64,000 nucleotides of DNA from Kangiella shandongensis (GCF_020005365.1 NZ_JACNML010000002.1:186001-250000); one strand, 5' to 3'; shown: positions 17,224 to 26,929, numbered from the stretch's first letter. Numbers and translations are program-made. Notes: a model not told the origin generated them from the letters alone.

Positions 17224-18012
17224 CTATTCGTACCCTAAAATTTTCCTCAAGCCTGGCGCAGCATAATCTACCATCTGTTTTTGTGCATCAGGCAGTTCAT
17301 CCGGTAATTCAAACTTATTTCCAAAAAGGTTTTCTCTAGCAGTACCGCTTTGCTTCCGATCAGAGCCAACTTTAATACGCTCTTTCCAGTCTTCAGGCAA
17401 ACTTGAATAACTGGTTACTGACAATAAGTCTTCAAAATAATTTTTGGCTTCAGGCGTATCAATATTTTTGACATGATAAATGAGGTCTTCAAATTTAACG
17501 ACTTTGATATCTGAGCTTAACCAGGAAACAGCATTATGTGTAAATATTTCATACAAGGTAGGTGCCTTCTGATATATGCCGAAGATCATCATGTTAAAGA
17601 TTTGCTCAACAGTAAATTTTCCATTACGCAGGTGCTCCAATTGCCCTTGAAAAGAGTCGGACAGGAAAAAGCGCGTACGGGCAAGAACCCAGTCATACGG
17701 GTCTCTCACGACCAATATCTGCTTGACACCATGAAGGGCCATAGCAGACTCATCTGAAAACAACAAATGCCCCCAGCTTAGTTTAGGATTGCTCAAATTA
17801 TAAGCCTCTAAGTGTTGTCTAAGAATAGGAATTTGAACAAAGGCTTTATGATACTGTTGCTCTACTGGAACAAACATTCTAAAGATATTACGGATTAAGT
17901 GTGTACCACACTTTGGAACAGAGTTAAGGAATACCGGAGTCTCTAATTTTTTGTGAGTGTAGTTTTTATTTAGTTCGTTTAAGTTATCTGGCTTTGCAAT
18001 AATTCTTGGCAT
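17224..18012 (-). CDS. Sulfotransferase-like protein
   Basis: A 262-residue cytoplasmic protein with the two PAPS-binding elements of sulfotransferases: the 5'-phosphosulfate loop NSVPKCGTHLIRNIF (about 29-43) and the 3'-phosphate region VVRDPYDWVLARTRFF (about 100-115). It probably moves a sulfuryl group from PAPS to an acceptor hydroxyl, but acceptor and activity are not readable. It lies between the TonB receptor and the halogenase pair on the same strand, three bases upstream of the latter, suggesting work on the same substrate. The combination with halogenases is unusual. Confidence 0.75.
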   Translation of the reverse strand: MPRIIAKPDNLNELNKNYTHKKLETPVFLNSVPKCGTHLIRNIFRMFVPVEQQYHKAFVQIPILRQHLEAYNLSNPKLSWGHLLFSDESAMALHGVKQILVVRDPYDWVLARTRFFLSDSFQGQLEHLRNGKFTVEQIFNMMIFGIYQKAPTLYEIFTHNAVSWLSSDIKVVKFEDLIYHVKNIDTPEAKNYFEDLLSVTSYSSLPEDWKERIKVGSDRKQSGTARENLFGNKFELPDELPDAQKQMVDYAAPGLRKILGYE

Positions 18013-18070
18013 TTTAGTTTCACGGTTCTCTATTAATTAACATCTTTTATATATTGGTATTTTATGAGTG

Positions 18071-18098
18071 TCAAAAGAAAGCCGGCAAAAGCCGGCTT
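18071..18098 (-). terminator. Hairpin terminator or attenuator after the TonB receptor gene
   Basis: On the minus strand AAGCCGGC / GCCGGCTT (18079-18086 with 18091-18098, four-base loop) is followed by TTTCTTTT. It stands inside the unit, between receptor and sulfotransferase genes, so it may reduce but not abolish expression of the downstream enzymes. Confidence 0.7.
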
Positions 18099-18117
18099 AT
18101 TTGTCTAATAATAGCTA

Positions 18118-21093
18118 TTAGAAGTCAAACTTAAGGTTCAAGAAGTAACTACGCCCAATTGGGTCATACTGACTATAGAACGCAGAATTACCCATTCTTG
18201 TGCCCATCCCACGGCTGATTCGAGGTGGGGCTTTGTCGGTTAAGTTACGCACACCAAGCACTAACTCCGGGCCAGACTCTTCAAAGTCATAACCAAAAGA
18301 TAGGGAATGGTAAGAAGTACCGCCGACATCACCAACACGTCGAACATTATCTTCACCAGGACCAGCTGGAGCGAATGTTATGAATTGATCGTTGAACTCA
18401 TAGTTATCAGACTTACCAATAAAGTTCGTAAACCAGCTAAGATACCAATTATTTCTTGAGAAACGGATTAAACCATTACCAGTGTGCTTTGGATCACCAA
18501 TAGTACCGTTGAAATCTTCAACTGTATCAGTGAAAAGTCCGCGTTTAGACTCTTTCTGATAAGTATGTTGAGTTTTCAAAGTAAGGTCACCAAATGGTAA
18601 TTCAGTTCTGTACTGAATATTAAGGTCGAAACCGCTATTTTCCTGTTCCGCGATATTAATGAAGCTGTCGTGGACAACATCAATACGGTTATCAATTGGA
18701 TCACGGTTAAACTGATTACATAACGGATCCGTTTCAAAGAAGTTAGAGTTGTAACACTGGAATACAATGTTGGCCGCTCCAAGCTGAGTCACCTCGCCTT
18801 CAATAAGGAAGTCGAAATAGTCTAAAGAAACACTCAGATCAGCGAACTCTGGACGCCAGACGATACCCCAGGTATTCGACTCAGAAGTCTCAGACTCTAG
18901 AACACCAAAGCCACCACCTGTAAAGACTGTGGCAGAAATAGCACCACCAGCATAATCCGAAGGTATACCGTCAGCAGCACAGTTATCAGCTAATTGTTGA
19001 CTAATATTACCTGCCGCTAACTCATCCCCCCACCTAACACATGGGTCTATTGAGCGGTTGCCGACAAATGAGGTTTCATCTGCTAAGAATAACTCATAAA
19101 GAGCTGGAGCTCTGAAAGATGTACCATGTGAACCACGGATAGATACACCGCCACCAATGTGCCATGCCAAACCTAGCTTATATGTAGTATCCGAACCAGC
19201 ATCAGGTACTTCCGTATAACGAGCAGAAGCTGTTAAATTAAGCTCTTCAACAGCAGGAAGATCTGACAGCAAAGGTAACTGTACCTCTCCAAATACTGCG
19301 TAAGTTTCTGTAGCACCTTCGGTAATACCGGCTGCACTTGTACCCCAACCATTACCGAGTAACGTTTGCTCTCCTGGAGTATCTTCTATTTGATCATGTT
19401 GATATTGAATACCAAATGCTGCAGAACTAGTGCCACTTGGCATTTCAAACAGGTCACCAGTAATAGTCGCTTCAAAAGTGTCTTGTTCGTAAAGCGTATT
19501 ACCAGTATCAACACCAAACAGGAACGCTTTCATATCACTCGAGATATTCCCCGCCAAGAACTGCGGATCGAGCCAAGGTATATCCTGGCATGGAACACCT
19601 CGCACCGAAGTAGTGGTGCCTTCACAAGATCCCCACAACCAGTTCTGATCACGAATCGAATCGTTATAAATAATAGCATTTGAGTAATCACCATCAGAAC
19701 GGCTTGACTGAAGTGACATATCCCAATACCAACTGCCTAACTCACCATTAAGCCCTACAACAAAACGAGTATAATCAACTGTAATATCAGAGAAGCTATG
19801 ATCGGTAATAGCTGTTGGGCTCAGCCATTGAGTACCGGTCCAACCTTGACTTTGTGGGTTACCCCCAGCAAAACCACGAACGAAGTCGAAGTTTTCATTA
19901 TAGATATAGCCCCAGAACTGTCGATAACCATTTGTTCTGGTTTCACGACGGTTGAACAAAGCTTCTGCGTAACCTGTCGTCGTATCAGAGAAATAGTACT
20001 CCCCTGTTGCCATAACCGTTGCACGGCTCGACTCTGGACTTAAGGTAGTAAGATCCTGAAATGGATGATCCGCATTTAAAACAGGTGACTGTCCATCTAC
20101 CAAAAACCAACCTGGAGGCATCATAATATCCCCAGGATGGCTAGGTGCAGCAGGTGGATCAATATATTGACCTAGATTGTCATCATACTCAAATTGTGCC
20201 AGATTACCTGTAACGTTTGTACTACCAAAAAATGCTTCAGCGTAATCGTATAACCATACATGGCCCCAAGCGAGATCATTACAATGGAATTGACCTGTAC
20301 GCGGGTCTACAATATCTGCTCGCTCCCCAGAACTCGCATCAAAATAATACCGCTCACCACAGGCGTAATAATCTCTTTGACCTTGAGCCAACTCCTGCTT
20401 CTTATCGTAATCTAAAGTTAAGCGAAAGTTACCACTTTGACCGCTAGTACCCCAGGTACCACTAAAACGTGCACGCTCCCCACCTTCCTCATCAGGTTGA
20501 GACAAGAAGAAGTCAAAACTACCGCCATCTTCAGTTTTAGTGATGATATTCACAACACCTGCAACAGCATCAGAACCATATAACGATGAAGCACCGTCTT
20601 TTAGAATTTCAATACGGTGAACTGCGGACAATGGAATTGTGTTGAAGTCAAACGCTGAAACCGAACCACGAGTACCTGCTGGTCCTGCACGACGTCCATT
20701 TAAAAGGACAAGTGTTCTTTGAGCCCCAAGACCACGTAAAGAAAGGGTTTCCGCACCTGTACCGCCGTTTTGAACAAAGGCCGTCGATGTTGCTGCCGTT
20801 ACCTGCGGTGAACCAGACGCCAAAGTCGACTCTTGTAATAGTTGTCCGACACTAGTTAAACCTCTGTCAACAGCCTCTTCAGCCATGATAACTTCAATTG
20901 GAACAGTATCATTTGCTTCATCAGCCCTGATTCGCGAACCAGTAATGATGATTTTTTCGGGTTCAGCCTGCTCTTCCTCTGTCTCCTGCTCTGCGGCATA
21001 AGCCTGAAAGGATAATGTTGAAAAAGCCAAGGCACAGCTCACTGCCTTACACAGCGGCTTGATTTTTAAACCGTGTCTAATTTCGCTTCCCAT
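18118..21093 (-). CDS. TonB-dependent outer-membrane receptor
   Basis: A 991-residue outer-membrane transporter. The N-terminal signal peptide (about 1-34, ends QAYAA) is followed by an acidic linker and the start of the plug domain, EKIIITGSRIRADEAND, then plug motifs such as LSLRGLGAQRTLVLLNGRR and GSDAVAGVVNIITK. The remainder forms a large barrel ending in an aromatic C-terminus (LNLKFDF). It is of the large OMR type used for carbohydrates, peptides or other non-siderophore ligands. It is the first gene of the halogenase/sulfotransferase unit, so the imported ligand may be the enzymes' substrate (inference). A GGGAG ribosome-binding site precedes the ATG. Confidence 0.93.
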   Translation of the reverse strand: MGSEIRHGLKIKPLCKAVSCALAFSTLSFQAYAAEQETEEEQAEPEKIIITGSRIRADEANDTVPIEVIMAEEAVDRGLTSVGQLLQESTLASGSPQVTAATSTAFVQNGGTGAETLSLRGLGAQRTLVLLNGRRAGPAGTRGSVSAFDFNTIPLSAVHRIEILKDGASSLYGSDAVAGVVNIITKTEDGGSFDFFLSQPDEEGGERARFSGTWGTSGQSGNFRLTLDYDKKQELAQGQRDYYACGERYYFDASSGERADIVDPRTGQFHCNDLAWGHVWLYDYAEAFFGSTNVTGNLAQFEYDDNLGQYIDPPAAPSHPGDIMMPPGWFLVDGQSPVLNADHPFQDLTTLSPESSRATVMATGEYYFSDTTTGYAEALFNRRETRTNGYRQFWGYIYNENFDFVRGFAGGNPQSQGWTGTQWLSPTAITDHSFSDITVDYTRFVVGLNGELGSWYWDMSLQSSRSDGDYSNAIIYNDSIRDQNWLWGSCEGTTTSVRGVPCQDIPWLDPQFLAGNISSDMKAFLFGVDTGNTLYEQDTFEATITGDLFEMPSGTSSAAFGIQYQHDQIEDTPGEQTLLGNGWGTSAAGITEGATETYAVFGEVQLPLLSDLPAVEELNLTASARYTEVPDAGSDTTYKLGLAWHIGGGVSIRGSHGTSFRAPALYELFLADETSFVGNRSIDPCVRWGDELAAGNISQQLADNCAADGIPSDYAGGAISATVFTGGGFGVLESETSESNTWGIVWRPEFADLSVSLDYFDFLIEGEVTQLGAANIVFQCYNSNFFETDPLCNQFNRDPIDNRIDVVHDSFINIAEQENSGFDLNIQYRTELPFGDLTLKTQHTYQKESKRGLFTDTVEDFNGTIGDPKHTGNGLIRFSRNNWYLSWFTNFIGKSDNYEFNDQFITFAPAGPGEDNVRRVGDVGGTSYHSLSFGYDFEESGPELVLGVRNLTDKAPPRISRGMGTRMGNSAFYSQYDPIGRSYFLNLKFDF

Positions 21094-21410
21094 AATACAT
21101 ATACTCCCTTAGAGAATACTTGGTTAATCAATGTAAGTAAGTTGAGTCATTGTGTAGAACTTTATTAATAGTTTCCTCAACTTAAGTAAAGTCTACCAGT
21201 ATTCATTTCATCAAACAAATATTTCTAATCCATAGCGCACAAAGCATAACGAGCGCTAATGAATAGACTGGTATAACAAACAAGCTAAATAAAATGATAT
21301 TAAATATTAACATCACCGACTCTGTAATATTTCTAAACACTTCTAACCTAGCGCAATCAGCCCCCCTTTTGCTATTCTCTGTCGGTTAGTTAATCAACGG
21401 AGTCCGTTTT

Positions 21411-23513
21411 ATGAATAAAAAGCTACTTGCAGGCCTGGTATTGGGCTCGCTGGCATCAATGAGTGTAATGGCTGAAGATATGACAAAAGAAGAAAAAGTC
21501 GATGATCCTTACATCTGGCTTGAAGAAGTCGAAGGTGAGAAAGCATTAAGCTGGGTTGAAGAGCAGAATGAAAAGTCACTAGGCTATCTTCAATCTAAAC
21601 CACTATATAAAGAGTTGTATAAAAAAAACCTTGAGATGTATAACTCTGATGAACGTATTCCTTACGTCGAGCAGATGGGAGATTATTTTTACAACTTCTG
21701 GCGTGATGACAAGAACCCTCGTGGTTTGTGGCGTCGTACGACTCTTGAAGAATATAAAAAAGAAAATCCTGAGTGGGAAATTATTCTTAACCTTGATGAA
21801 TTAGCTGAAAAAGAAGATGAAAACTGGGTATATAAAGGCTCTAACTGTCTTTACCCGGACTACGACCGTTGCTTGCTGAACCTTTCACGAGGCGGAGCAG
21901 ACGCGACAGTGGTACGTGAATTTGACATCGAATCCAAATCTTTTGTTAAAGATGGCTTCCAGTTACCGGAAGCGAAAAGTAGTCTAAGCTGGATTGATAA
22001 AGACACCCTTTATGTCGGTACCGATTTTGGTGAGGGTAGCACGACTGCCTCAGGTTATCCTCGTGTTGTTAAAACCTGGGAACGAGGTCAACCGATAGAA
22101 AAAGCGAAGACTGTTTTTGAAGGTGAGCAGGATAACGTCTGGATCGCAGGTATGGTTATTCATGATGGCGATGACAAATACCAGATCATTTATCAGGGCA
22201 TCGATTTCTATACTTCTGAAATATACCTGGTTAACGATGATGGCCTGAAAAAAATGGATCGTCCAAAAGACAGCGACTTCAGCGGTATTATTAATGGCCA
22301 GTTATTACTGGAATTGAAGTCAGACTGGACCGTTGGTGACACAACCTACAAACAAGCCTCCCTGTTGTCTATTTCTATCGATGATTTTATGGCTGGTAAA
22401 AAGAATTTCACCGAGGTATTAGTTCCAGATTCGCGTACATCAATTGCCAGCGTTACGATGACCAAAGCTCATGTTCTCGTTACTACCTTAAAAGACGTGA
22501 GCAGCGAACTGTATCGTTATACTTTTAAGGATGGCGAATGGTCACACGAAAGAATTGACATGCCAGACCTAGGTACACTATCAGTTACAGGCACGAGTGA
22601 TGAACACAATAACTTCTTTATTAACTACCAGAACTTCCTGACACCAAGTAGCCTCTACTACTTTGATGCAAGCAAGGGTTCTGCCAGAGTCTTAAAAAGT
22701 CTGCCCGCTTTCTTTGATGCAGAGCCATACAAGGTAGAGCAGCACTTCGCCGAAGCGAAAGATGGTACAAAAGTACCTTACTTCCTGATCATGGCGAAGG
22801 ATACTAAGCTCGATGGCAATAACCCTACCCTGCTTTATGGCTATGGCGGCTTTGAAGTGTCACTACGTCCAAGTTACTCAGCAACGATCGGCATAGACTG
22901 GTTGGAGCAAGGTGGTGTTTACGCGCTGGCCAATATTCGTGGTGGCGGTGAGTACGGCCCAGCGTGGCACCAGGCAGCGCTAAAGAAAAACCGTCATATT
23001 GCCTTTAATGACTTTATTCGCGTCGCCGAAGATCTTATTGAGCGAAAAGTGACATCAAAGGAAAAGCTGGGAATCCGTGGCGGTAGTAACGGCGGCTTAT
23101 TGGTAGGTACCGTCGCAACCATGCGTCCCGATCTGTACCAAGCAGTGGTATGCCAGGTTCCATTATTGGATATGAAGCGTTTTAACCAGTTATTAGCTGG
23201 CGCCAGTTGGATGGGCGAATACGGTAACCCTGATAATGAAGACGAGTGGAACTACATCAAAACCTACTCGCCATATCATAATGTTGATAAAGACACTGAA
23301 TATCCAAAGATCTTCTTTACCACATCAACACGTGATGACCGAGTACACCCTGGGCATGCACGAAAAATGGTGGCAAAGATGACCGATCAGGGTCATGACC
23401 TGCTGTATTACGAGAATACAGAAGGCGGTCACGGTGGTGCGGCAAACAATGAGCAGATAGCTAGGTTGAATGCTTTAATTTATACTTACCTTTCAGATCA
23501 ATTGATGGATTAG
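21411..23513 (+). CDS. Prolyl oligopeptidase family (S9) serine peptidase
   Basis: A 700-residue S9-family peptidase with an N-terminal signal peptide (about 1-21, ends VMAED), so periplasmic or secreted. The N-terminal beta-propeller (about 70-420) restricts access to short peptides; the C-terminal alpha/beta hydrolase domain carries the catalytic triad: Ser559 in GGSNGG, Asp in DDRVHP (about 642) and His674 in GGHGG. The architecture matches prolyl endopeptidases that cut after proline in oligopeptides. It is divergent from the TonB receptor gene, with a 317-base intergenic region, and has GGAG upstream of its ATG. Confidence 0.93.
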   Translation: MNKKLLAGLVLGSLASMSVMAEDMTKEEKVDDPYIWLEEVEGEKALSWVEEQNEKSLGYLQSKPLYKELYKKNLEMYNSDERIPYVEQMGDYFYNFWRDDKNPRGLWRRTTLEEYKKENPEWEIILNLDELAEKEDENWVYKGSNCLYPDYDRCLLNLSRGGADATVVREFDIESKSFVKDGFQLPEAKSSLSWIDKDTLYVGTDFGEGSTTASGYPRVVKTWERGQPIEKAKTVFEGEQDNVWIAGMVIHDGDDKYQIIYQGIDFYTSEIYLVNDDGLKKMDRPKDSDFSGIINGQLLLELKSDWTVGDTTYKQASLLSISIDDFMAGKKNFTEVLVPDSRTSIASVTMTKAHVLVTTLKDVSSELYRYTFKDGEWSHERIDMPDLGTLSVTGTSDEHNNFFINYQNFLTPSSLYYFDASKGSARVLKSLPAFFDAEPYKVEQHFAEAKDGTKVPYFLIMAKDTKLDGNNPTLLYGYGGFEVSLRPSYSATIGIDWLEQGGVYALANIRGGGEYGPAWHQAALKKNRHIAFNDFIRVAEDLIERKVTSKEKLGIRGGSNGGLLVGTVATMRPDLYQAVVCQVPLLDMKRFNQLLAGASWMGEYGNPDNEDEWNYIKTYSPYHNVDKDTEYPKIFFTTSTRDDRVHPGHARKMVAKMTDQGHDLLYYENTEGGHGGAANNEQIARLNALIYTYLSDQLMD

Positions 23514-23529
23514 TCCCTCACTTTACTCA

Positions 23530-23622
23530 TGTCATTCCCACGAGCGTGGGTGACCGGAGGAAATGCCTTTGGTGAATCTTCTGTTGATGTTATTCGAGAT
23601 CCCCGCTTCTGCGGGGATGACG
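23530..23622. repeat. Imperfect intergenic palindrome
   Basis: Ends TGTCATTCCCACGAGCGTGG and CCCCGCTTCTGCGGGGATGA form paired hairpins of the common GTCATTCCC...GGGATGAC extragenic type. A short relative (GTCATTCCCGCG...GGAATGAC) lies at 42610-42648. It occupies the first part of the 788-base spacer 23514-24301; apart from a promoter at 24086-24113 I see no other feature in that spacer. Confidence 0.5.
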
Positions 23623-24085
23623 GTGAAAGCTGAGTTCACTAAGTTACTTGACTTGTTATCCCCTATATTCATTGCCGAACTATCCTAAATGGTAGGATAA
23701 AGGCTCTTTAAACAATCGAATAATGTAATTACGCGAACCTTAACTCAGTTACCCTCCTCCCTGTTCAGCCCATACCCGCAGCTTTTAGACAAGAGTCACT
23801 CAGAGAAGCTGCAAAAAATTGCTTTTGATACAGCAGCTACCAAGAGCCTGAGTAGCGCCCAATAACTTATTTTCAGCTAAAAAACACCATCACCATTAAA
23901 AATACTAATCCACCAAATAAGCTACCGTTATTTCAAATAATTTTTCTATTACTACAATTTCGCTGAGATCGGACGAGATGGGAAGATAAAGTGTATTCAT
24001 TTTAACCAACATACCCCCCAGTTATATGGGGCTAAAGGCGCTAACAGGCGCTTATAGCGTCTCTCAGATTTTTTTGGAGTCAGAT

Positions 24086-24113
24086 TTGACATAGTGATCT
24101 GTATCATAATAAT
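24086..24113 (+). promoter_or_regulatory. Likely sigma-70 promoter of proBA
   Basis: A consensus -35 box TTGACA (24086-24091), 16-base spacer and -10 box AATAAT (24108-24113). It would give a leader of about 180 bases before the proB ATG. The leader holds small inverted repeats but no riboswitch class that I recognise. Confidence 0.6.
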
Positions 24114-24301
24114 GCGAGCCGTGCTTAACATTAATCGAATCGACATAACGACATATTCCACGGCAGGCTTATCACGCCAGCCAAGTCGTCTATTGCCTGC
24201 GGTTTGTGCACAAGCCTCGCGCTTGGGTAACGTGTTCTAGTACACCTCATCTACATTCACTCATCTATAAATTAATCCTTTAAATGATATAAGGTCATTT
24301 C

Positions 24302-25111
24302 ATGCTCGAACATATCGAATTTGGTAAATACAATAACATCGTTTTAAAAGTTGGCTCAGCACTGATTGCGCCAGACGGCCAGTCCTGCTCAGCAGAATAC
24401 TGCCTGCCGATTGCACACTTTGTCAGAAAGTGTCTTAAAGCCGGTAAACAAGTCACGCTAGTCTCTTCTGGTGCGGTAGCTGCAGGTTTCAATCTGCTCA
24501 AGCCGGACTTCGACGAACTGACGCGTAAAGAGAAACAGCCATTAGCCGCTATTGGACAGTCCATGGTGGTTGCACACTGGCAGCGTTTCTTTGACGATGT
24601 TGTAGCCCAGGTATTACTGACTTCAGCCGATATTAAAAATCCTGAGCGCGCAGAAAACGCCCGCAACACCTTTCAAACGCTTAACGAACTTGGCGCCCTG
24701 CCGATTGTGAACGAAAACGATACGGTAGCGACCGAAGAATTAACGGTTGGCGACAACGATAACCTGGTAGCGCGAGTTGCTGCGCTAACTGATGCCGATC
24801 TACTGATTATCTGTAGTGACATCGACGGAGTTTACGACGACAACCCGAAAGTTAATCCTGATGCCGAGTTGGTGAACCAATTCGATGGCATTAGCGACGA
24901 CACCCTTGCCATGGGTAAGCAAAGCACCAGTGCACAAGGCACCGGTGGAATGCGCACAAAATTGAAAGCGGCTCGCTTCGCGTCCGATAACGGTATCGAC
25001 ACCATTATCTGTAACGGTACGAACGAAAGCTATATGCGTCTGTTCGATAACCAGAATCCGGGCACGATCATTCGTAGCGTGGCTGAGAAAGACGAAGCAG
25101 AGGTTGCTTAG
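24302..25111 (+). CDS. proB: Glutamate 5-kinase, short form without PUA domain
   Basis: Phosphorylates L-glutamate to glutamyl 5-phosphate, the first step of proline synthesis. The 269-residue protein is an amino acid kinase domain: VLKVGSALI (N-terminal glycine/lysine motif), LVSSGAVAAG, IVNENDTVA and the nucleotide site STSAQGTGGMRTKLKAA. E. coli ProB has about 367 residues; here the C-terminal PUA domain is absent and the protein ends soon after the kinase fold, a form known in some other bacteria. It is eight bases upstream of proA, forming an operon. Feedback control by proline may still occur at the kinase domain. Confidence 0.93.
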   Translation: MLEHIEFGKYNNIVLKVGSALIAPDGQSCSAEYCLPIAHFVRKCLKAGKQVTLVSSGAVAAGFNLLKPDFDELTRKEKQPLAAIGQSMVVAHWQRFFDDVVAQVLLTSADIKNPERAENARNTFQTLNELGALPIVNENDTVATEELTVGDNDNLVARVAALTDADLLIICSDIDGVYDDNPKVNPDAELVNQFDGISDDTLAMGKQSTSAQGTGGMRTKLKAARFASDNGIDTIICNGTNESYMRLFDNQNPGTIIRSVAEKDEAEVA

Positions 25112-25119
25112 GAGAATTT

Positions 25120-26394
25120 ATGAACATGCAAGAGAACACTGAAAAGAAAGAGTTATACGACTTAACATTACGCGCTAAAGAAGCCGCGAAAACATTGAGT
25201 ACATTAACTAGCAGCCAGAAAAATGATGTGCTGGCCGCTATGGCAAAACAGCTAAAAGCGAACCAAACACAGATTCTGGAAGCAAACGCCAAAGATATTC
25301 AATACGCCAAAGACAACGAGCTGGCGGATGCCATGGTCGATCGCCTTCTTCTTGATGAAGAACGTGTTGACGGCATGGTTGCTGCACTGGAAAACGTGAT
25401 GGCGCTGCCGGATCCTGTTGGCGAGATGGGCCCAAGCTCACTACGCCCTAACGGTATCCGTGTGGCAAAAATGCGTATCCCGCTTGGCGTCGTGCTAATG
25501 ATTTATGAAGCGCGTCCAAACGTGGCGGTAGAAGCTGCGGCGCTAACGCTAAAATCCGGTAACGTGGTCATCCTGCGTGGCGGTAAAGAAGCGTGGCATT
25601 CAAACAACGCCATTATCGACTGCTGGCACCAGGCCATCGAAAGCTGTGGTTTCAGCAAAGAAATGGTCTGCATCGTGCCTTCGCAAAGCCACGAAGCCGT
25701 GAACCACCTGCTACAGTTCCGCGACACCATAGATCTAGTGATTCCACGCGGCGGCGAGCGTTTGATTCGTGCTGTAACCGATAACAGTAAGATTCCGGTA
25801 ATCCAGCACTTTAAAGGCGTGTGTCACCTGTACGTAGATAAGTTTGCCGACCTGGACAAAGCAGAAAAACTGCTGAAAGACGGTAAAGTATCGCGTCCGG
25901 GCGTATGTAATGCGCTGGAAAGCTTAGTCATACACAAAGACATCGCTGACGAATTCCTGAAACGTGTTAACGCACTGGGTAACGAGTTTGGTATTCAGTT
26001 TAAAGCGGACAAAGACTCAGCCAGCAAGCTGGACAACGCCGAAGTAGCCAGCGACGAAGACTACCACAACGAATACTTGAGTTTGACCATGAGCGTGAAG
26101 CAAGTGGACAGTTACGAAGATGCTGTTGAGCATATTCAAAACCACAGCTCAAGCCACACCGAAGTCATCGTCACCAAAGACATCGACCGTGGTAACGAAT
26201 TCGTCAAACGCATTAACTCGTCTGTTGTGATGGTCAACGCTTCATCACGCTTCTCAGACGGCGGCGAACTTGGCCTAGGCGCAGAAATTGGTATCTCAAC
26301 CAGTAAACTACACGCCTACGGCCCAATGGGTCTGGTACAGCTAACGACCGAAAAATACGTCGTAACTGGCCAAGGCCAAGCAAAACATTATTAA
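25120..26394 (+). CDS. proA: Glutamate-5-semialdehyde dehydrogenase (gamma-glutamyl phosphate reductase)
   Basis: Reduces glutamyl 5-phosphate with NADPH to glutamate 5-semialdehyde, the second step of proline synthesis. The 424-residue protein is full length for the family (E. coli 417). The catalytic cysteine is Cys263 in SRPGVCNALE, and typical segments include YEARPNVAVEAAALTLKSGN, ILRGGKEAWHSN and IPRGGERLIRAV. The start ATG at 25120 has GGAG upstream; a second Met follows two codons later. It is co-transcribed with proB and ends at a strong terminator. Confidence 0.97.
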   Translation: MNMQENTEKKELYDLTLRAKEAAKTLSTLTSSQKNDVLAAMAKQLKANQTQILEANAKDIQYAKDNELADAMVDRLLLDEERVDGMVAALENVMALPDPVGEMGPSSLRPNGIRVAKMRIPLGVVLMIYEARPNVAVEAAALTLKSGNVVILRGGKEAWHSNNAIIDCWHQAIESCGFSKEMVCIVPSQSHEAVNHLLQFRDTIDLVIPRGGERLIRAVTDNSKIPVIQHFKGVCHLYVDKFADLDKAEKLLKDGKVSRPGVCNALESLVIHKDIADEFLKRVNALGNEFGIQFKADKDSASKLDNAEVASDEDYHNEYLSLTMSVKQVDSYEDAVEHIQNHSSSHTEVIVTKDIDRGNEFVKRINSSVVMVNASSRFSDGGELGLGAEIGISTSKLHAYGPMGLVQLTTEKYVVTGQGQAKHY

Positions 26395-26455
26395 TAATTA
26401 GCACTTTTAATTATTACAAAGCGTTCGAGCATAGGGTTCACCAAGCCCTAACTCA

Positions 26456-26485
26456 AAGCCGCGGAGTCAAACCCGCGGCTTTTTT
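26456..26485 (+). terminator. Rho-independent terminator of proBA
   Basis: Stem AAGCCGCGG / CCGCGGCTT with an eight-base loop, followed by a run of T, starting about 60 bases after the proA stop. Confidence 0.9.
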
Positions 26486-26565
26486 ATAACAGCTAAACAA
26501 ACTTGTTAAGAAATTTAGTTTGTCATATAGTTTCTATTGAAAAACAAATGCTATGGAGTGTAATA

Positions 26566-26929
26566 ATGAGAAAGTGCTTAACTGGATTAGCCTTCATATT
26601 TATAGCTGGGTGCTCGTATATAGGCTGGGATGAGACAAGAATTTCTATTAATTTCTCAGCAAAACAATTTAATGATATTGCCGACCAGTATATCTCTAGG
26701 CCGACGTTTGCAAACCTAACAACTTATAAAAATGGTTCAGAGAAACTTGTAATTAGTATGGACCCGTACGGCGATCCGAAATAGCAGCAATCATTACTTG
26801 GTACTGGGTCACACAGAGTCAAGTGAACAATATTACGATAAGTTTAATGCCAAAAGACTGAAAACATTTCTTATTAATTATCAAAATGGAAAAATAACTC
26901 AACAAGATTACGATAAAAAATATAATTAG
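26566..26929 (+). pseudogene. Small lipoprotein gene with an apparent frameshift
   Basis: From the ATG at 26566 (GGAG upstream) the translation starts MRKCLTGLAFIFIAGCSYIG, a lipoprotein signal with lipobox IAGC, and reads 72 codons to a stop at 26782. The +1 frame, open from about 26750, continues without interruption to a stop at 26927, encoding NHYLVLGHTESSEQYYDKFN and ending KITQQDYDKKYN, which reads like genuine protein. The two halves join as one protein of about 115-120 residues if a single base is removed around 26750-26784. Either a disrupted gene or a sequencing error. Family not recognised. Confidence 0.5.

Noticed and set aside
24114-24301. Known riboswitch in the proB leader
   Set aside because: No cobalamin, glycine, TPP, SAM or other class signature could be recognised by eye.
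23514-24301. Hidden gene in the long spacer before proB
   Set aside because: No open frame with a start, ribosome-binding site and protein-like composition was seen; only a palindrome and a promoter.
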